The notes under the pieces are model-generated. The model ran no database searches, was not told the DNA's origin, and was given only the letters and a program-made list of their open reading frames with translations. A DNA stretch of 64,000 bases from Paenibacillus sp. FSL W8-0186 (lineage in GTDB: Bacteria; Bacillota; Bacilli; Paenibacillales; Paenibacillaceae): contig NZ_CP150207.1 of the NCBI RefSeq assembly GCF_037969765.1, positions 5,277,501 through 5,341,500 on the forward strand. Reading direction: 5' to 3'. Positions 63,102 through 64,000 of the stretch are shown here, piece after piece. The position numbers and the translations under genes are program-made. The first letter of the stretch is position 1. Each line of letters begins with the position of its first letter.

Positions 63102-64000
63102 GGCTGACCTCTTTGGGACCATCCGCCAGGGAATCAAACGCTTCTTCGGTCTTCTGCGCCGAACCGGATTGATATATGCTGCGCACGATTTCATCGGTAT
63201 TCGTCTCAATGATTTTGATATCTGTAATGTCTGCCTGACCCACTACCCGTCCGAGCACATCGGATACATTAAGCTCCAGCGGAATCCAGACCTTGGCATT
63301 GAGATCGTTCTCGGCCGACCATTCCACCGCCAGCCCTGCGGTCCACTGCCGCAGCGTCTCCAGCTTCGTCGCTCTTCCAAATTGGAACAGCACCTCGCGT
63401 CCCGTTCCCCAGCGCTGCTTCAGCTCCTCCAGGCCGCCGTCGTAAATGATTCGCCCGTCATCCAGCATGATAACGCGGGAGCAAAGCGCCTCGATATCCT
63501 GCAAATCATGCGTTGTCAGCAGGATCGTCGTACCGTGCTCGCGGTTCATATCCTTCAGGAAGTCGCGAATTTCCGATTTCACGACAATATCGAGCCCAAT
63601 CGTCGGCTCGTCGAGGAACAGGATCGACGGATTATGCAGCAGGGCGGCGACCAGCTCGCAGCGCATGCGCTGCCCCAGGCTAAGCTTGCGCACCGGACGG
63701 TTCAGCAGATCCTGGAGCTTCAGGCGCTCCACGAGCTCGTCCAGCCGCTTCTTGAAATCCTGCTCGGATACGCGGTACACCTTGCGCAGCAGCTGGAACG
63801 ATTCGATGACGCCGATATCCCACCACAGCTGGCTGCGCTGCCCGAATACGACGCCGATATTTTGCACGAACCGCTCCCGTTCTTCGTAGGGAATATAGCC
63901 GCCAACGGTAAGGCTGCCGGAGGTCGGCACCAGAATGCCTGTGAGCATCTTGATGGTTGTCGATTTGCCCGCGCCGTTCTCTCCGATATAGCCGCATATT
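63094..64000 (-). CDS. ABC-2 exporter ATPase, 5'-truncated
   Basis: The frame is open to the right edge, so the N-terminus lies outside the window. Walker A GENGAGKST is within the first codons visible, then the NatA-like FGQRSQLWWDIGVIESF segment, signature LSLGQRMR (LSGGQ variant), Walker B ILFLDEPTIGLD and H-loop LTTHDL. A C-terminal extension (about 80 residues) precedes the stop. The LSLGQ signature and WWD motif are usual in the YbhF-like group of multidrug or lipid-type exporters. Confidence 0.9.
   Translation of the reverse strand, partial: ICGYIGENGAGKSTTIKMLTGILVPTSGSLTVGGYIPYEERERFVQNIGVVFGQRSQLWWDIGVIESFQLLRKVYRVSEQDFKKRLDELVERLKLQDLLNRPVRKLSLGQRMRCELVAALLHNPSILFLDEPTIGLDIVVKSEIRDFLKDMNREHGTTILLTTHDLQDIEALCSRVIMLDDGRIIYDGGLEELKQRWGTGREVLFQFGRATKLETLRQWTAGLAVEWSAENDLNAKVWIPLELNVSDVLGRVVGQADITDIKIIETNTDEIVRSIYQSGSAQKTEEAFDSLADGPKEVSHV

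Noticed and set aside
1..64000. CRISPR arrays, tRNA/rRNA genes, insertion sequences, prophage
   Set aside because: No evenly spaced direct repeats, no conserved rRNA or tRNA segments, and no transposase, integrase or phage structural genes were recognised.

Overview
The window looks like a chromosomal segment of a Gram-positive, moderately GC-rich member of the Bacillota, most likely Paenibacillus or a close relative. Reasons: strong AGGAGG-type ribosome binding sites, frequent TTG/GTG starts, an S-layer-homology (SLH) anchored protein, a YesM/YesN two-component system beside sugar ABC genes that lack their own ATPase, a copper-amine-oxidase-like 'stalk' protein, Bacillus-type lipoproteins and a Bacillus-type LexA box. 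I see no rRNA, tRNA, CRISPR array, insertion sequence or prophage. Both ends cut genes: a GGDEF-EAL protein at the left and an ABC ATPase at the right.

Layout. 1-4.3 kb: two cyclic-di-GMP enzymes facing each other and a secreted protein. 4.4-10 kb: NCS2 purine permease with a structured leader, an SDR, a YeiH exporter with a divergent LysR regulator, and an AHSA1/ArsR pair with its operator. 10.2-19.3 kb: an alpha-galactoside utilisation locus (GH36 alpha-galactosidase, binding lipoprotein, YesN/YesM on the minus strand; two permeases divergent on the plus strand). 19.5-25.5 kb: peptidase T, a nitrilase plus two GNAT genes, and a MarR-controlled pair of SDRs. 25.6-34.1 kb: an SOS-box-preceded nuclease-helicase, a DUF3829 lipoprotein, an XRE/membrane pair, an SLC13 transporter, a small acidic protein and a metallophosphatase/nucleotidase. 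34.3-41.2 kb: phosphonate-type ABC transporter (phnDCEE), stalk protein and large-subunit catalase. 41.3-44.8 kb: PadR/HAAS pair, an ECF41 sigma factor with its carboxymuconolactone decarboxylase-like partner, and DUF423.

The most interesting region is 44.7-53.8 kb. One minus-strand transcription unit begins with a good promoter, a cobalamin riboswitch and an intrinsic terminator. It then encodes a 1416-residue SLH-anchored surface protein with two alpha/alpha-toroid regions and two transcobalamin-like (DUF4430) domains, a membrane-tethered protein with a third DUF4430 domain, and a complete ECF-type importer (T protein, fused double ATPase, S component). The domain pairing recalls animal intrinsic factor and transcobalamin. 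I read it as a B12/corrinoid capture-and-import system in which surface proteins replace the usual BtuF binding protein.

53.9-57.6 kb carries a reduced YdaJKM-like, c-di-GMP-linked exopolysaccharide cluster with an unlisted 50-codon gene. The end of the window holds rlmN, an SDR39U1/GDPD pair and an ABC-2 export system. Starts were moved from the longest frame wherever a ribosome binding site clearly favoured another codon; every function is inferred from sequence.
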